From Eustoma russellianum (Eukaryota > Streptophyta > Magnoliopsida > Gentianales > Gentianaceae): a stretch of DNA of 64,000 nucleotides. A model generated the notes under the pieces. It searched no databases, was not told the DNA's origin, and saw nothing but the letters and a program-made list of their open reading frames with translations. The stretch covers positions 35,084,477 through 35,148,476 of the forward strand of contig AP025053.1 of assembly GCA_036186865.1 (NCBI GenBank), in the 5' to 3' direction. The position numbers and the translations under genes are program-made. Below, piece by piece: positions 20,716 through 31,853 of the stretch; within the stretch, counting starts at the first letter, position 1; each line of letters starts with the position of its first letter.

Positions 20716-21329
20716 GTTTCTTACCATCATGAATACTTACAAGAAAATTATAAAAGATTAGCTCGTGACTAACTCCTGTTACAAGGTGACTGAAGGTGCA
20801 TATAGGATAATAAAATGGGCTATATTGGGTGCAAGAGTTATTCTACCGAAAAGGAAAAATACTGATACTTTTTTATTTCAAAACTACTCTATTACCTTCT
20901 TTTTTTTTATTTTTAATTTAGTCAGAGAAATGAGATTACTTGGGGAGCAAGGATATCAGTGGCGAATCCGTAATTATTACACAACTACAGCACTAAAATC
21001 GACAATGAGAAATCTTAGGTGGCACCAAAATATCTGCCAAAAAAGTCTAAAGAAGAAGCCATTATACCGTACGTTGCTAAATAACTGCACTCCGCCACGT
21101 TTCCCACCAAACAATAAATAACGTTATTTATTTTCTACTTCATTTCCTTGTTTGAGCGTGTGAATCTCACGTTATATTTTCAACCGCCGATATTCTTTAA
21201 TGGCCCTTATATCGGAGCGCTATAAGCATGCAGAATCGGTTTGCCGGTGGATACCAATGGCCGCCAGCTAAGAATCTTTTTACCGAACAACATTTGCATG
21301 ACGTATTAAATTAGGTACCCTTATTATGG

Positions 21330-21540
21330 TAAAATATCATTTGATGAACACAGTTTGATGCAATTTTTATTATGAGTCATCGTAAAACAACATGCATATG
21401 TTTCTAACACATAGTTATAGTTGCGTACGTCCGATTCTCTTAACACACATGTGATTGATTGTGTACGTCCGACTCTCCTATAGGCTATACCCCGCCATAG
21501 GCTGATCTATAAAGCCAATGGAGTAATATTGTTGTTGTAT
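21330..21540 (+). repeat. SINE-like family D with internal duplication
   Basis: Family D order (tattatgagtcatcgtaaaa, catatgtttctaacacatag, ttgcgtacgtccgattctc) with the gcgtac/gtgtacgtccga portion present twice, then ccgccataggctgatctat, aatggagtaatattgttgtt. Lies just outside segment A. Confidence 0.6.
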
Positions 21541-22419
21541 TTTCTCTACGGTAAGTTTGTGTATATCAGATCATAAATCGATCTAGTTTTTTTGATTCTA
21601 CGTAAACAAAGGACCTTAATGTACCAAAAGCGTCTTTTAATTTTTATAAAAACAAAAGAAAAATATTTTTGCCTTTTATAATGGAAAGATATGTATGGCA
21701 TTCTAACGTAACATACAAAATTCATGCCCATGCCAGCTCAACCACTCACCACATAATATTTCACACTCCAAAGTCCAAATAGGTAGGGTTAAAAACTTCA
21801 CGTGACTCAACGAATTTTATTTAACAATACTAATGTTAATTAGCAGCAAATCAGGTAACTTATAGATCTAATGTCATAGTATAGCAAAATCAAATTCTGT
21901 TTGTTATACTTATCTCATAAATTGCCCGATAATTAAGAGAGCTATAAGGCAATATCTGTCTTGATTTTATTTTCAGTCACAAATAGATAATCTTGATTGA
22001 AAATATCAAATCTTTCTTCTTAACTGTACTAATCTTATTATAGATTCAACTTTAAAGAGTGGTTCAGAATCCCATTTCGATCCAATGTTCCATATGAGAG
22101 TCCGGCTCTGATCTAACGGTCCTCGATGTATCTCAACTAGAAAAAGGCTTATATACTAGGAAGAAGTTGATTTCCTTAAAATTCGTGGTCACGCTATATA
22201 TACATCTCCTTTTCTTCTCATTTTGATTTCTTCGACTATTTTGAGAAAAGCCAACAAAAAGAAAAAGAGAAAGAGATAAAGTGAAGGGCAGTAGACCAGA
22301 AGACGACACTTTCAAGACAAAAAGGTACATACGTATGATACACACACAATACACATTTATTGTTTGTAACTTTGTCATTCATTATTTATTTACGTAGATG
22401 CGGGAGTCTTGTGGAAACA
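21541..22419. other. Distal upstream region of the ERF gene
   Basis: AT-rich, no coding region recognised. Together with 22541-23150 it probably includes regulatory DNA of the ERF gene, but I see no defined element. Confidence 0.35.
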
Positions 22420-22540
22420 AAATTTCTACCATTTGGAATAGAGGTATTGTTGGTCTGTCTCTAACTCTCTTCAAACCTTAGGGATATGTTTTGATGTCAT
22501 TGGATATACTAAATATGTGTTGTTGTGTTTGTTGTTGTAT
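22420..22540 (+). repeat. SINE family C upstream of the ERF gene
   Basis: Reads ttctaccatttggaatagag, gtattgttggtctgtctcta, ctctcttcaaaccttaggga, tttgatgtcattggatatac, then a TTG tail. It lies about 0.7 kb upstream of the transcribed leader of the ERF gene. Confidence 0.6.
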
Positions 22541-23150
22541 ACAAATTGCGTTTAGAATTATATAGGACACACGGTGGAGTTTAAAATAACAGGTTCAGCC
22601 TGCAAACTTTTGTTTTCTTTTCTCCCCTACTGCATGGAGATTTGCGTCTGGTCTAGTCAATGTTATTGATGGTAATAAAAAAATTAGACTTAATTTAACT
22701 GATATATAATTAAAACAACAATACTTAAAATATTTTTAATATCTACGCAATTGATATATGACTATTGGGAAAAAACGCAGTATATAAAATTGGTACATGA
22801 TAAGATAAATTTTGGACAAAGATTTTAGTTTTGCCGATATTTACTGGATTAATTTGGCATAAACACAATATTTGTGCGCAAAAGGAAAAAGAGACATTTT
22901 GCAATTTTTTATTGTTGTGTCAGGCTCTTCTCCTACCATTGCTATAACTAGAGGGAAGTGGAAGGCATGAAAGAGGTCTAATTCTCTGTATTATTCACAA
23001 AAAGTTGAAGATTGCTGATAATTGTTCTCATTAGAGAAAATTTTGTAGGGAAAAAGTTGAAGGGAAAGGAAAAAATCAAATCTTGGCCATAGATTTCTCA
23101 TCCTAGCTATTTCTTCATCCAAGGGTTTTTGTTTCTTTTGTTCTTTTCTG
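22541..23150 (+). other. Probable proximal promoter of the ERF gene
   Basis: About 600 bp of AT-rich sequence before the CT-rich leader. The pyrimidine-rich run near 23.10-23.24 kb (tctctctacttcttctcata) is typical of plant 5' UTR starts. A TATA box is not obvious. Confidence 0.35.
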
Positions 23151-23282
23151 TGTGAGATATATAGAATATCTCTCTACTTCTTCTCATAAATCTGTCTGAG
23201 TAGATTTTTCTCTCTATTTTTCTTTCCGGTGGTTTCTTCTTCTCTAGGGGTTTTCTCTGAGAGCGGAGTGGGGCTGAGATTT

Positions 23283-23780
23283 ATGTCTGCAAGGTTTCCA
23301 TTGGGTTTTGAGGTTTCTGGGGCTTTGTTGAAGAAGCTCTGTTTGATCTGCTGCTTTTCATCTGCGGTTTTGATTTCCGGTATTTGCAAAAAACGATTTC
23401 TTTGCTGCACAAATCAGCAGCAAAGCGGTCCCAATCTTACTCCAACTGTATCGATGCGTTTGAGGCCCAAAAGGTAACCTTTATTTTTCTAATCTTAAAC
23501 CCTCGAGGTTTTTGTTCTGCATCAGTTATGTAATATTTATATATTTCTTTGATGATTTCGGGTTGTGTTGAGGGGTTTTTGTTGGGTTTAATGGCTGATC
23601 TGATATGGGTTTTCGTTTTTTGGTTTTTGTTTTTGCAGGACTTGTTCTGGAGTAGAGTGTTTTGGGCGATTTCACAGAAAAGGTTACTTGAATCGTTTCT
23701 TGTTCCTGAGAGGGCCTCTGCCTTTTCTATTAAATATTTTCTTATCTTATCTCTCTTTTGCGGGGAAGATACAATTTTGA
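23283..23780 (+). CDS. Upstream ORF in the spliced leader of the ERF gene (CPuORF53-like candidate)
   Basis: Joining 23454-23473 to 23639-23780 through the leader intron gives a 53-residue frame starting MRLRPKRTCSGVECFGRFHR and ending at TGA 23778-23780. An in-frame ATG at 23283 would extend it to 110 residues. It ends 63 bp before the main ATG. The spliced frame reads with a basic, Cys-containing N-terminus and a hydrophobic C-terminus, unlike random leader sequence. I recall that Arabidopsis At1g68550 (ERF118/CRF10) carries a conserved peptide uORF catalogued as CPuORF53; identity to it is inference. Such uORFs reduce translation of the main ORF through the nascent peptide. Confidence 0.6.
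23474..23638 (+). other. Intron in the 5' leader of the ERF gene
   Basis: Donor AAAG|GTAACC at 23473/23474 and acceptor TTTTTGCAG| at 23638, preceded by a T-rich tract. Removing these 165 bp joins the two halves of the upstream ORF in frame, which supports the splice. Confidence 0.75.
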
Positions 23781-23843
23781 GGTTAAGTGTAAGTTTTGAG
23801 GTTTTTCTTTTTGTTTTGTAACGTTTTTGAGACTACAAGAGAG

Positions 23844-24935
23844 ATGCCGATACCAGAGGCTAAGAAACAGATATCAACAAATCAGGAAAATCACATCAAA
23901 AAGAAAAAATTAGTGGCAGAGTTCATGAAACCTGTAAAGAAGATTAAGATAAGTTGTAGTGATCCTTATGCTACTGATTCATCGGATGATGAAGGAATAT
24001 TTAAGGGGAAGAATCCTAAGCGTTTTGTTGCAGAAACTAGTCTGCCTCTTGCTATGTTTAAGAACCTTAAAAAACCCCTTGAAACTACTGAGGTTTCTTA
24101 CGGAGATAGTAGCAATGGGGATAAGAAAGCTGAGAAAAAGAAGGATTTGGTTAAAGTCAAAAGTCTGCCCCAGTCTCAGCCGAGGTCTGACGAACCGAAA
24201 AAATTCAGAGGAGTTAGACAAAGAAAATGGGGGAAATGGGCTGCCGAGATTCGAGATCCTTTCCAAGGGAGAAGGATTTGGTTGGGTACTTATATGTCTC
24301 CTGAGGAGGCTTCGAATGCGTATGAGCTTAAACGTCTTGAATTTGAGGCAATGGCTAATCAAATGGCTTCCGAGAAGGGCTCGGTTGCAGACACTGGCAA
24401 CAACAATTGCGGTTCAGTTGTTCTGCAGCCAGAGGATTCTGTTGGAAGCTTAGTATCACACACTTCTCCATCTTCAGTGCTGGAGTTGGATACATTAACC
24501 TCAGCTCCTGCCCCACCTGTGTCTATAGGCGAGATTGCTGGACATAACCAAGCAACAGGGAGTAGCCTTTTCCAGGGCGAAAACGAGCAGAAAGTTACTG
24601 GTATGGATCCACTTATGGATGAGGATTGGATGGCTCAAATTGGTCTAGGAATGGACTTTGACTTGGATATGGAGCTTGATGCACTAAGTGCTGGAGAAGG
24701 ATTTATGCAGCCATTGGATGATGAGTTTGGCATAGGTGACCTTGCAGACTTGCCCCTTTATGATGAATTTGATGATGACAAGCATAATGGTTCACATGAT
24801 TTGGATTTCGATTTCTTCGATTTCAATGGTTTCGATGAATCATCAATTGGTTGGATTGATGAAGCCCCTCTACAGAATGAAGCCCCTCCATCTAGGAATG
24901 GAGAAGCAGCCTTGAATGTTGCTATATGCCCATAA
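23844..24935 (+). CDS. ERF118: AP2/ERF transcription factor, CRF10/ERF118-like (group VI-L)
   Basis: An uninterrupted 363-residue frame. A basic N-terminal motif KKIKISCSDPYATDSSDDE (about 32-50) is the CRF-type signature of group VI/VI-L ERFs. One AP2 domain spans about 121-172 (FRGVRQRKWGKWAAEIRDPF, then RRIWLGTYMSPEEASNAYE), with the RGVR, WAAEIRDP and WLGT elements that contact DNA; the last helix reads ELKRLEFEAM instead of the common DAAALRFRG, as in ERF118 relatives. The C-terminal third is acidic (DEDWMAQIGLGMDFDLDMEL, FDFFDFNGFDESSIGW) and probably activates transcription. It should bind GCC-box-like sites in the nucleus. I chose MPIPEAKKQ at 23844 over the in-frame ATG at 23796 because the latter gives a hydrophobic, non-conserved extension. 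Flanking DNA is duplicated nearby without this gene. Confidence 0.9.
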   Translation: MPIPEAKKQISTNQENHIKKKKLVAEFMKPVKKIKISCSDPYATDSSDDEGIFKGKNPKRFVAETSLPLAMFKNLKKPLETTEVSYGDSSNGDKKAEKKKDLVKVKSLPQSQPRSDEPKKFRGVRQRKWGKWAAEIRDPFQGRRIWLGTYMSPEEASNAYELKRLEFEAMANQMASEKGSVADTGNNNCGSVVLQPEDSVGSLVSHTSPSSVLELDTLTSAPAPPVSIGEIAGHNQATGSSLFQGENEQKVTGMDPLMDEDWMAQIGLGMDFDLDMELDALSAGEGFMQPLDDEFGIGDLADLPLYDEFDDDKHNGSHDLDFDFFDFNGFDESSIGWIDEAPLQNEAPPSRNGEAALNVAICP

Positions 24936-25386
24936 ATTTTGCAGTTTCTAGGATATTTACTTTTGTCTTAGCCTTAGCTTTAGTATTATCACTTGATTAT
25001 CTATAGTGAGAGTGCAGTTCTGTCTCCAGAATTTATTTATTTAAGGCATGTGTTTAATTAAATGAAAGTCCTTTTGGGGTTTTTGGTGCCATTAGAGCAG
25101 TCCCAAGAGGATTTCCTGTGCTTTTAGAACCTCGGCTGATGCTATTAAATGTTCTGTTTTTGTTCTGTTTTCTACATGGGGTTCTTGGATATCTTCATCT
25201 TGATCTCTTTTCGCTATGAAATGTAATTGTATTATAACTATTTTGATAAGGTGGCAATCTTTTTGTTCAACCATGGACCAACTAGATGCCCGACGTGTTA
25301 TATCTCCCCTTCAAAGAAGTTGTATCAGCATGACGAAAGGGGATTTTTCTGTTACCAAAGATTATACTAGTGTGCAGATGTGGTAT
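24936..25386 (+). other. 3' UTR and downstream flank of the ERF gene
   Basis: The 3' UTR probably runs to about 25.05 kb, where tttaattaaatgaaagtcc could act in polyadenylation. The rest up to the duplicated segment X has no gene. Confidence 0.5.
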
Positions 25387-25484
25387 AACTGACTAACGAA
25401 ATGATGATTCAGTATAACTTACCCATGAAATAGAGACGCAAGAATGTAAAATACACTAGATACAAGTTACATGTGGTGCATAGT

Positions 25485-25690
25485 TTGGACCGTGTTCCAT
25501 GACGCGAACAGTGTGGGTCTTTCATTGTTGCTAGGCCAAAGACCTAATTTGCAGATGCACCTTGTGTATGTCACTGCGTAATTCATCTAACCTAGAAGGT
25601 CGTTGCGTTTTTGATTTGCATGTATTCACAATACTCTTTGAGACTGACACCAAGACGAGGGATTTCGTCTTTTGCTCCAAGGTAACAAGG
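25485..25690 (+). repeat. SINE family A in segment X
   Basis: Family A body without its tRNA head: gtgtgggtctttcattgttg, aggccaaagacctaatttgc, cagatgcaccttgtgtatgt, cactgcgtaattcatctaac, tttcgtcttttgctcc. The copy in X' is at 31945-32150. Confidence 0.65.
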
Positions 25691-26200
25691 AGTGTAGAGT
25701 TCATGCAATACTACTAGGATAGAGCTTTGCACACTGTAGCTTACAATCCTAGATGGAGTGTGGCAAGACATGATTCGAAATTTTGTGTCATCTAACTCTG
25801 CCATGCCAATTCCAGAAAAATGGTGGTTGTATTAGTATGATCTTACAATACCATATCATTTCAGTAAAATATGAAAAGACTTTGTATTTATTTTGTCACA
25901 TGTTAAGTAAGATTATGATGTGTGTAATGACTATGTCCACCAATATAACAAATGTATAATTTCAACTAGTAGGTTATTAGAACGACAGAAAATAAGGGTC
26001 AAAAGATCTGGTGGATGACCATGTCACAAATATAACAAATGTATAATTTCAACTAGTAGGTTATTAGAACGACAGAAAATAAGGGTCAAAAGATCTAGTG
26101 GTGGATTTGTAGAAGGTATGATAGAAGATGAAATTTTCAAAAATCTATTCCTAAAATAGACAAGGTATGAAGAAATGAGCATGTTTTTGGTAATTGTGAA

Positions 26201-26351
26201 GGGCGCTTTCGGTGTATTAAGCTTGTGTTTACGTAGGGTGTGGAGAGGAATCGCATCGCTTTGCGATTTGATGTAGAAACTGTTTCTTCGGTTCGTAACT
26301 GTGATCTCAAACTTTCAAAACAGTAATCTTACCAGTTATTCCAAAGACCGT
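26201..26351 (-). repeat. SINE family B in segment X with 19-bp TSD
   Basis: Flanked by tgtttttggtaattgtgaa (26182-26200) and cgtttttggtaactgcgaa (26352-26370), near-identical. Body on the plus strand: cggtgtattaagcttgtgtt, gaatcgcatcgctttgcgat, cttcggttcgtaactgtgat (box B region). It is about 30 bp shorter than the reference copy. X' has it at 32577-32727. Confidence 0.75.
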
Positions 26352-27074
26352 CGTTTTTGGTAACTGCGAATTTTGTTTTACATTAACAGTACAGTGAACA
26401 TATCTGATGGCGGTTGAGTTTGGTGATTTTCTAATATATCTTGTTACATATTTGAATGTTGAATACCGTCTAGTGTTATCTTGGAATTTATCTCAAGGGT
26501 TAACTCCAAACAAATATCTCAGAATTGGATTTGAAAATAACAAAAATCTTTCTTGTGCACACTTTTGAATCAACATGTGAAGCTGTAGAAAAATCTATTT
26601 GTGCGCATGCTTGATCCAATCAGCATCTGTCCTTGGAAGTTTCTTGTGCCTTGGTGCTGTCGCCTTACGCTTTTGTATTTTACATTTTTCTCACATGTGG
26701 AGCTTAGTATTTTAAGCAAGTTGATGAAGACTTCAACGATTAGGTATTATTGTAAATTTGACCATATCATATGTTAAGTTAAAAAAATTTCGTTTGTCAA
26801 AATATAGTTAATTCAAATGAATACCTAGACACATGAACTTAAATGAGGTTCTCTTAAATTCCTTCTGGCTGAAAGTTAAGGAAACAGAAAAAGAGAAGAG
26901 ACCTAGAAAGCTGAAGCCACGCCCTCACCCCACCGTTTGTCCCCTCAACTGAACTTCAGTCAAGAAAAAGTAAAGAAAATCCCAACTTATAAATCAAATT
27001 TAATCTTTTTTTTTAACATGAGACAATAGTATTATGCTTACGACTAATGATTAAGAGAACAAGTGTTGACATGA

Positions 27075-27345
27075 CACCTTTTGAGCAAAAGATCATACAC
27101 TGGTCTTGAGGATCCTCACCGTCTCAGTCCCTATGAATATTATGGAGGATGCGAATCAGTAGCTCATCGGCCTTCTAGATTGGGTGAGGACTAACAAGTG
27201 ACGCACGCAATGTGTCTCCCGTAAACTAGGCTTTCGGCTTAGCAGCAGTAGAACGCCCACACTGTACGCGTTGCTGGAATCGAAATCTTGAGACCTCTTG
27301 AAGCAAATCTCAATCTGAATACACGACATACCACCTCAATTGGAC
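27075..27345 (-). repeat. SINE family A (minus) in segment X
   Basis: Reverse complement of the full family: gagcaaaagatcatacactg, ttgaggatcctcaccgtctc, gattgggtgaggactaacaa, gctggaatcgaaatcttgag (box B), aatctcaatctgaatacac. The matching copy in X' (33340-33585) is much more diverged than the surrounding DNA. Confidence 0.7.
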
Positions 27346-28754
27346 AAGGAACATGGAATAAGCTAACATGTTCCACCGTGTATTACTCAATAACTAACTC
27401 AAAAATCTTCACCGCTAAAAAGGGAAGCCATACATTTTTTTTTTTGATTATGTAGCATACCATAACTCAACGGTAACATTCTGACGCAAAAACATTAAAA
27501 ATTCAGCTTTCTTTCATATAGGATCTTTTTACAGCACGGCAGCTGTCTCAATCTAAATTATTCTTTTCTTCTAAAAGAGTTTTTACAATCGTATTTAATT
27601 TGAATTCACGTTATTTAAAAAGTATGGTACTAACCTCATGTGATAATGTATCTTCATTCTCTCATTGTTTTTTAGGACAATCAGAGACTCAATTACTAAA
27701 TGAGCTACGTCATGTGACTACTCTAACTGTTTTTTTAGACCATGTAATTGATGGTTGATACTTGTACAAATTCACTTTTTAAGAACCATTTTCCTTCTTT
27801 GAATCATGTGGTTTCTTCGTAAAATCGTGCAAATTTTAAGCAATAAATAATTGTTTCTATGTCTTATATTTTGAGCAATATATAATATGCCTATCTTATA
27901 TTAGACCATTAGTTAGTCTTATTACTCCATAGCTAACATAATACTTGTTGTCTGCCTGTCTGTCATGAGTCTGTCCCCATATAACTATGCTTCCTAGTTT
28001 GGACACATTGATTGAATCCTATGAAAAAGCCATGAAACGCGGCCAAGTTAGCACTTTGTGTTCATATTTGGTTTGGCAATCAAAAGATATCTTCAATTTG
28101 AGGTTGGTGAAAGATGTGATCTGTTAAGGTGGTCTCCTCTACCTATGCAGCCAAATGGGTCCTAGTTAATTCATGCTAATAGATGCCCCTATCTTCTACG
28201 GTCACACATGGCTCAGTTGAGTCATGCCATTGCCATATAACCACTGTCCATGGCTAAGGTTTGCACAACTTATGTGGCTATTCGTGGCCTGTTCTGAAAA
28301 TGAAGTTTATTGGCTTTTGTGGAGTAGAACGCAAGTCCCAATTCGATTCGATGTACACGCAGACAAAAGAAGCCTTGGCTGCCACATATTCATTATCGTG
28401 ATCAATAATCATCACAGTCCGATGGGGCAAGATAGTCGGCTTATCTATAACTTCTTTTCAATAGATAGAGACTTTACTTTCAGTGAGACACTCAACTCTA
28501 TTTGTACCTATATATATAACACAATAATAGAAATATGGTGGGCTTTTATACTTATAAAGAGATTTAGTAGAGATATATAAAAAGAATGTGTAGAAAAAAT
28601 CTTAAGAAAACGTATTTACAACTCGAAAGACGATAAAACATACTACGTGATCAAGATTAATTATCTTGGCTTGTTCAGTTAATAATTTATGTTAGGGGAA
28701 CTGTAAGGGCGAGTTTAATATAGAGATAAATTTATCAGTTATACAACATCAACA

Positions 28755-28985
28755 ACATTACTCAATTGATTTAGAGGCTTCCGCCTATGACGGAGTATGA
28801 GGGGTCTGATATACACAACTATACCTATGTGTTAGAAACACACAAATGTTGTTTCTGTATGATCCATAATAAAAGTTACGGTGTCGATCAACTGCTACTT
28901 CATAATATAAGAAGTGCAGCTAATTTAGTATGTCATTTTGCTTTATTAGTTATAATAACCTGTAAATTCATCGCAAAACATTTAC
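28755..28985 (-). repeat. SINE-like family D in segment B
   Basis: Counterpart of 18410-18640 with small differences, for example tcaactgctacttcataata here. Confidence 0.6.
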
Positions 28986-29089
28986 AAAGCGTGTGGAAAT
29001 CGCACTTGTTTTTTTGGCAGGTATATCATACGGAGAACATGTGACTTTATATCTCAACAATCCAATACAAATAGAGAAGTTAACACATG

Positions 29090-29250
29090 TTCTATCTGTT
29101 TCAAAAATATTGTTTATATAGTCAAACATGTAATTTAGTTTTAACTTGACAAAATATTGTATTAAATGATTTAAATTTTTAGTTTCAATTTGATGTTTGG
29201 TCAAATGTTTGTTTGACCAAACGTGACAACATTTTTGAGACGGAATGAAT
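29090..29250. mobile_element. Stowaway-like MITE in segment B
   Basis: Counterpart of 18735-18895: ctgtttcaaaaatattgttt and gacaacatttttgagacgga. Confidence 0.6.
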
Positions 29251-30744
29251 AATTATTATATTACATCAGTAACTTATTTGGTCTTATATGGTTGTTATAT
29301 ATTAAAAAATGCAATAAATGTTTTTTTCCAAATTTCATGATTTTGATATGTTGCATTTTTTTAGTGAGAAAGTTATGCTAAACTAGTAAGATATTTCACA
29401 CTCGATAATAGCATGTTTCGATAATTTTGTGAAGTCAAATTACAATAACAACCACAATAAACATACTCAGTATATTCCAATAATAACAAAAACTATCGTT
29501 ATGATCTGGAAAGAATAAAAGATAGTTAATAGGCGATGACACTTCATCATAACATAACATAATGTATTTTTCTCAAATCTACTACTGTGGTATAAATTCT
29601 CAAAGCATGTCATCACATGCAATGTGGCTTAACATACACACATGTCTACAACCCGCTCTCACTCATAAACCGTGAGTCAAATATGAACATGTAAACTCAG
29701 GTGAGGAACGAAACAATAAATGACCAATCATTATGAACATCTGAACTCATGTGAAAAGAGAGACAATAAACTAGCTCCCATATCATATTTAAATTCGAGC
29801 TTGAGGAGATGCTTGTAGCCACATATAAACTTAAGACAATTAGTTGTAGTACCTTATTTTTACATAACCTATATATATATTTGTTAAATTAGTCAATGTA
29901 GTATAAATTCTCAACATACCGGAAATGATTGAAAGTCTAATATACCTCGTGATGCAGACTAGAAAAATTGAAATTCGTTGCCAAAAAAAGCAAAAAAAAC
30001 CTAGAACAGCACATTAGTTCTGAATCCAATAAGGAAAAAAAAAAAGAACAAATAACTCTGAAATTAGATAACGATGAAACAATTCTTAAATCATCAACAT
30101 AATGCTCAAATGCATTCATATGAAGAAAGGAAAAAAAAAACCTCTAAGTTTCGAGCCCTGTAATCACTGTATTCCATTATAACTTGTAATGGCCTGTTCA
30201 TAAATAAAATCCCAATGGTATTAAAAAAATGTCTTTAGATGCGTGCAAGAGGTCTTTAGATGCTCAAAGTTGACTTGTTTCTCTGCATTCAGACAATTAT
30301 CTTATTACAGTTTCCTCTTTTGACCAGATTTGGCACCTGACTTTGTGCACGCGATGCGAACAAATAAGATTGAGGGGGAAAAAAAAAACAAATACAATCG
30401 TGTGAGATAAGATGCAAAGTCCTTGTACCTCAAGATTCCTCCTAACATGCAAACTTATAATTGTCCTTATACATCCCCTAGATTCTAATTTGATTATTAA
30501 TATCGTTGGACTTTTGTTTCTTCCCATTCCCCATTCGCCCCCAAATCATTAATTATTGACAAGCATTGCTTAATGGACCACAAACATAACTAAATTATAA
30601 ATAGTGGGAATCAACCGAAAATGCAAACAAGCTATCATTGATTTGAAATTCAAAGAGTGAAGGAAAACACTTAGATACTCGAATAGTTAGCTTATAATTG
30701 TATTCGAATATGGAATATATGTAACATCATGTGGAATCAAACTT

Positions 30745-30990
30745 TCTATTATTTGAGATGAATGTATTGTTTGTTTGCCTCTCACCTCTTTCCAAACTCT
30801 AGCGATAGTTTCTGCTGTCGTTGGCATATACTGGATATGTATTGATTGTCTGTCTCCCACCATCTCCAGACCCTAACGATAGTTTTTGCTGTCGTTGGGA
30901 TATATTAGATATGTATTTTTTGTCTGCCTCTCACCCTCTCCAGACTCTAGCGATAGCTTTTGCTGTCGTTAGGATATAATGAATATGTGT
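30745..30990 (+). repeat. SINE-C trimer in segment B
   Basis: Three units of the SINE-C 3' region, as in segment A, ending in a TTG tail. Confidence 0.7.
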
Positions 30991-31577
30991 TGTTGTGTTT
31001 CTTACAATCATGAATACTTACAAGAAAATTATAAAAGATTAGCTCGTGACTAACTCCTGTTACAAGGTGACTGAAGGTGCATATAGGATAATAAAATGGG
31101 CTATATTGGGTGCAAGAGTTATTCTACCGAAAAGGAAAAATACTGATACTTTTTTATTTCAAAACTACTCTATTACCTTCTTTTTTTATTTTTAATTTAG
31201 TCAGAGAAATGAGATTACTTGGGGAGCAAGGATATCAGTGGCGAATCCGTAATTATAACACAACTACAGCACTAAAATCGACAATGAGAAATCTTAGGTG
31301 GCACCAAAATATCTGCCAAAAAAGTCTAAAGAAGAAGCCATTATACCGTACGTTGCTAAATAACTGCACTCCGCCACGTTTCCCACCAAACAATAAATAA
31401 CGTTATTTATTTTCTACTTCATTTCCTTGTTTGAGCGTGTGAATCTCACGTTATATTTTCAACCGCTGATATTCTTTAGTGGCCCTTATATCGGAGCGCT
31501 ATAAGTATACACAGTCGGTTTGCCGGTGGATACCAATGGCCGCCAGCTAAGAATCGTTTTACCGAACAACATTTGCC

Positions 31578-31853
31578 TTTTATATTGGGAAGTAAAATGA
31601 GTCACTAAGTGCGCTTTTTATATATTGTATTATCAGTATAACTTACCCATGAAATAGAGACGCTTATTTCATATATCCCATTCTTTTTATATATCTCTAC
31701 TAAATCTCTTTATAAGTATAAAAGCCCACCATATTTCTATTATTGTGTTATATATATAGGTACAAATAGAGTTGAGTGTCTCACTGAAAGTAAAGTCTCT
31801 ATCTATTGAAAAGAAGTTATTCTTTCTCTGGCTTTCATCTCCACATCCTAACT
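31578..31853. other. Rearrangement junction replacing the ERF gene in the second copy
   Basis: Between B and X' lie about 50 bp resembling the family D start (aaaatgagtcactaagtg), then agtataacttacccatgaaa plus tagagacgc (also at 25411 and again at 31873), then 31680-31853, which is the reverse complement of about 18062-18235 from the left edge of segment A. The right join to X' shares TAAC with both partners. In the first copy the corresponding interval (21298-25386) holds the ERF gene. Confidence 0.8.

Larger units (their letters stand above)
18096..21297. repeat. Segmental duplication A (left flank of the ERF gene)
   Basis: About 3.2 kb that recurs in the same orientation as B at 28447-31577 with high identity by eye. 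It contains SINE-D (18410-18640, -), a Stowaway-like MITE (18735-18895), a SINE-C fragment (19080-19165, -) and a SINE-C trimer (20455-20715, +). The copies differ by small indels; for example about 65 bp near 20.28-20.35 kb is absent in B. No convincing gene lies within it: the longest frames (19340-19846 -, 20765-21121 +) are AT-rich and are not preserved intact in B. Confidence 0.85.
25387..28450. repeat. Segmental duplication X (right flank of the ERF gene)
   Basis: About 3.06 kb repeated in the same orientation as X' (31850-34725). It includes SINE-A (25485-25690, +), an 86-bp tandem duplication (about 25.93-26.10 kb) absent from X', SINE-B (26201-26351, -) and SINE-A (27075-27345, -). 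About 135 bp near 26.86-26.99 kb is missing from X'. The frame at 28224-28580 is broken in X' after about 70 codons and has no known domain, so I do not call it a gene. Confidence 0.85.
28447..31577. repeat. Segmental duplication B (second copy of segment A)
   Basis: Matches 18096-21297 in order and orientation. The left join to X uses the 4 bases ATAA common to both (ttatctataa and gaataacttc). It includes SINE-D (28755-28985, -), the Stowaway-like MITE (29090-29250), a SINE-C fragment (29445-29515, -) and the SINE-C trimer (30745-30990, +). Frames such as 31110-31400 (+) and 28787-29044 (+) lie in repeats or are shorter than in A; no gene is called. Confidence 0.85.

Noticed and set aside
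20765..21121. 118-codon plus-strand frame shared by segments A and B
   Set aside because: Similarity between copies is explained by the recent DNA duplication; the N-terminal half is frameshifted in B and no family is recognised.
23796..23843. Upstream in-frame ATG giving a 379-residue ERF protein
   Set aside because: Adds a hydrophobic MRFFFLFCNVF segment in the leader, just after the uORF; MPIPEAKKQ is the family-like start.
28224..28580. 118-codon plus-strand frame at the X/B junction
   Set aside because: It is a chimera created by the X-B join; in X' the frame ends differently.
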